From contig JAILHQ010000116.1 in NCBI GenBank assembly GCA_024695725.1, positions 1 to 6,304 on the forward strand: a DNA stretch of 6,304 nucleotides, in the 5' to 3' direction. Under the pieces are notes generated by a model. That model saw only the letters and a list, made by a program, of their open reading frames with translations. It made no database searches and was not told where the DNA came from. The number at the start of each line of letters is the position of its first letter. Within the stretch, counting starts at the first letter, position 1. This DNA is from Cyanobacteria bacterium RUI128 (lineage in GTDB: Bacteria; Cyanobacteriota; Vampirovibrionia; Gastranaerophilales; Gastranaerophilaceae). Below are positions 4,895 through 6,304 of the stretch, one piece after another. The position numbers and the translations under genes were made by a program.

Positions 4895-6304
4895 ATGAAC
4901 AGAGGCGTAACGGGAGTTAATTTCGGCGAAGTTGAACTTGCCGATAATATTATTTCAGATGAATTTTTAAGAAAGGGAGATATCGGTCTGCCGCAAATGA
5001 GTGAGCTTGAAGTGCTAAGACACTACAAAGAAATGAGTGATAAAAATTTCTGTGTTGAATCGGGGATGTATCCTTTAGGCTCATGTACAATGAAATATAA
5101 TCCGAAAGTTAATGAACTTATGGCAGGTCTGGAAGGGTTCGCAAACCTTCACCCGCTCTCAAGTGATGAAGACTCTCATGGCGCATTGGAACTTATGTAC
5201 AAACTTCAGGAATCACTGAAAGTCCTTACAGGTATGGATGCAGTCAGCCTTCAGCCTGCCGCAGGTGCTCACGGTGAATTTTCCGGAATGCTTGTCATTA
5301 AAAAATATTTTGAAACAAGAGGTGAAACCAGAACAAAAGTTATTGTGCCTGATTCCGCTCACGGTACTAACCCTGCAAGTGCCTCAATGGCTGGTTTTGA
5401 AATTGTTGAGGTTAAATCAAATGACAGAGGTCAGGTTGATGTTGAAGATTTAAAATCTTTGCTTGAAGCTCAGGGCTCTGATATTGCAGCCATTATGATG
5501 ACTAACCCTAACACTGTTGGTATCTTTGAAGAACAGGTTTTGGAAATATCAAAACTTATGCACGACAACGGTTCTCTTCTTTATTATGACGGTGCAAACC
5601 TTAATGCGATTATGGGATATTCTAACCCTGCAATTATGGGGTTTGATGTCTGCCATATAAATCTTCACAAGACCTTCTCAACCCCTCACGGAGGAGGCGG
5701 CCCGGGTGCAGGCCCTATCGGGGTTGTTGAAAAATTGAGAGATTATCTGCCGACACCTGTTATTGAGTTTGACGGAGATAAATATATAAGAAACTATAAT
5801 TTGCCGAACAGTATCGGTAAGGTACGTTCCTTCTATGGGAACTTTGGGGTGTTTGTAAGAGCGTATACCTACATTCTTATGATGGGTAATGACCTTAAAC
5901 ACGCAACTGAAGATGCTGTTTTGAACGCAAACTACTTAAAAGAAAAACTTAAAGATGCATACGATTTAGCTTATGATGAAAGATGCATGCACGAGTTTGT
6001 AATTTGCGGTGAAAAACAAAAAGAACAGGGTTCTTCTACTCTGCACATTGCAAAAAGACTAATGGATTACAAAATTCATCCGCCAACGGTATACTTCCCG
6101 CTCATTGTTCATGAGGCAATAATGGTTGAACCGACAGAATCAGAATCTAAAGAAAGACTGGATAATTTTGTCGAGGTTATGCTAAAAATTGCGGATGAAA
6201 TAAAACAAAACCCTGAAATGGTTAACGCAGCACCACATTCAGCACCTATCAAAAAGGTTGATGAAACTCTTGCCGCAAGAAAACCTGATTTAAGCTACGC
6301 AAAG
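4895..6304 (+). CDS. gcvPB: Glycine dehydrogenase (decarboxylating) subunit 2, GcvPB, 3'-truncated
   Basis: The frame is open from the ATG at 4895 to the right edge (470 codons). GcvPB chains are usually about 480-490 aa, so only the extreme C-terminus should be missing. With GcvPA it forms the split P-protein of the glycine cleavage system, a PLP enzyme that decarboxylates glycine and passes the aminomethyl group to the lipoyl arm of GcvH, in the cytoplasm. Signatures in order: SGMYPLGSCTMKYNP (56-70), PAAGAHGEFSG (121-131), PDSAHGTNPASA (152-163), TNPNTVGIFE (203-212), YYDGANLNA (230-238) with D232 as the likely pyridine-nitrogen partner, and NLHKTFSTPHGGGGPG with K259 as the expected PLP Schiff-base lysine. 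All catalytic motifs are intact. No gcvPA, gcvT or gcvH is present upstream: the preceding gene is a sigma factor. Partner genes may lie beyond the right edge. The upstream gap is too short to hold a glycine riboswitch. Confidence 0.95.
   Translation, partial: MNRGVTGVNFGEVELADNIISDEFLRKGDIGLPQMSELEVLRHYKEMSDKNFCVESGMYPLGSCTMKYNPKVNELMAGLEGFANLHPLSSDEDSHGALELMYKLQESLKVLTGMDAVSLQPAAGAHGEFSGMLVIKKYFETRGETRTKVIVPDSAHGTNPASASMAGFEIVEVKSNDRGQVDVEDLKSLLEAQGSDIAAIMMTNPNTVGIFEEQVLEISKLMHDNGSLLYYDGANLNAIMGYSNPAIMGFDVCHINLHKTFSTPHGGGGPGAGPIGVVEKLRDYLPTPVIEFDGDKYIRNYNLPNSIGKVRSFYGNFGVFVRAYTYILMMGNDLKHATEDAVLNANYLKEKLKDAYDLAYDERCMHEFVICGEKQKEQGSSTLHIAKRLMDYKIHPPTVYFPLIVHEAIMVEPTESESKERLDNFVEVMLKIADEIKQNPEMVNAAPHSAPIKKVDETLAARKPDLSYAK

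Noticed and set aside
5238..5902. Small open frames (5238-5453 +, 5678-5902 -) inside gcvPB
   Set aside because: Both lie within the intact gcvPB frame, which carries all its family motifs across these positions.

Overview
The window is ordinary bacterial chromosome with one accessory gene at its left edge. Five protein genes can be supported. The first is a 5'-truncated gene for the specificity (S) subunit of a restriction-modification system (1-1026, +). Next is rimO (1054-2358, -), encoding the ribosomal protein S12 methylthiotransferase. Third is a zinc-ribbon, single-pass membrane protein of unknown function (2371-4113, -). Fourth is a short sigma-70-family factor (4261-4863, +). The last is a 3'-truncated gcvPB (4895-6304, +), glycine dehydrogenase subunit 2. 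I see no tRNA, rRNA, CRISPR array or insertion sequence.

Organism: low-GC coding sequence (by eye upper 30s % for most genes), purine-rich Shine-Dalgarno sites and a split glycine decarboxylase (GcvPB as a separate chain) point to an AT-rich anaerobic or gut-type bacterium. A member of the Firmicutes or of the non-photosynthetic Cyanobacteria relatives (Melainabacteria/Gastranaerophilales) would fit. The sequence alone does not settle this.

Layout: the S-subunit gene is clearly more AT-rich than the rest and runs convergently into rimO with only 27 bp between the stop codons, so it looks like the edge of an acquired defence locus beside core genes. rimO and the zinc-ribbon gene form a tight minus-strand operon, zinc-ribbon gene first, with a 12-bp gap and a Shine-Dalgarno overlapping the upstream stop codon. 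A 147-bp divergent intergenic region (4114-4260) then separates this operon from the plus-strand pair sigma factor -> gcvPB. It contains a candidate minus-strand promoter and a perfect 8-bp inverted repeat.

Most notable observation: the S-subunit gene contains a 405-bp in-frame tandem-type repeat, period 594 bp or 198 codons, so its two target-recognition domains are almost identical. Eighteen differences separate the copies, 17 of them inside one 66-bp patch. This predicts a symmetric, interrupted-palindrome DNA target. It also provides a substrate for recombination that could switch the gene between two-TRD and one-TRD forms. The rest is mostly housekeeping. Open questions are the role of the orphan zinc-ribbon membrane protein next to rimO and why a short sigma factor is linked to gcvPB without gcvPA.
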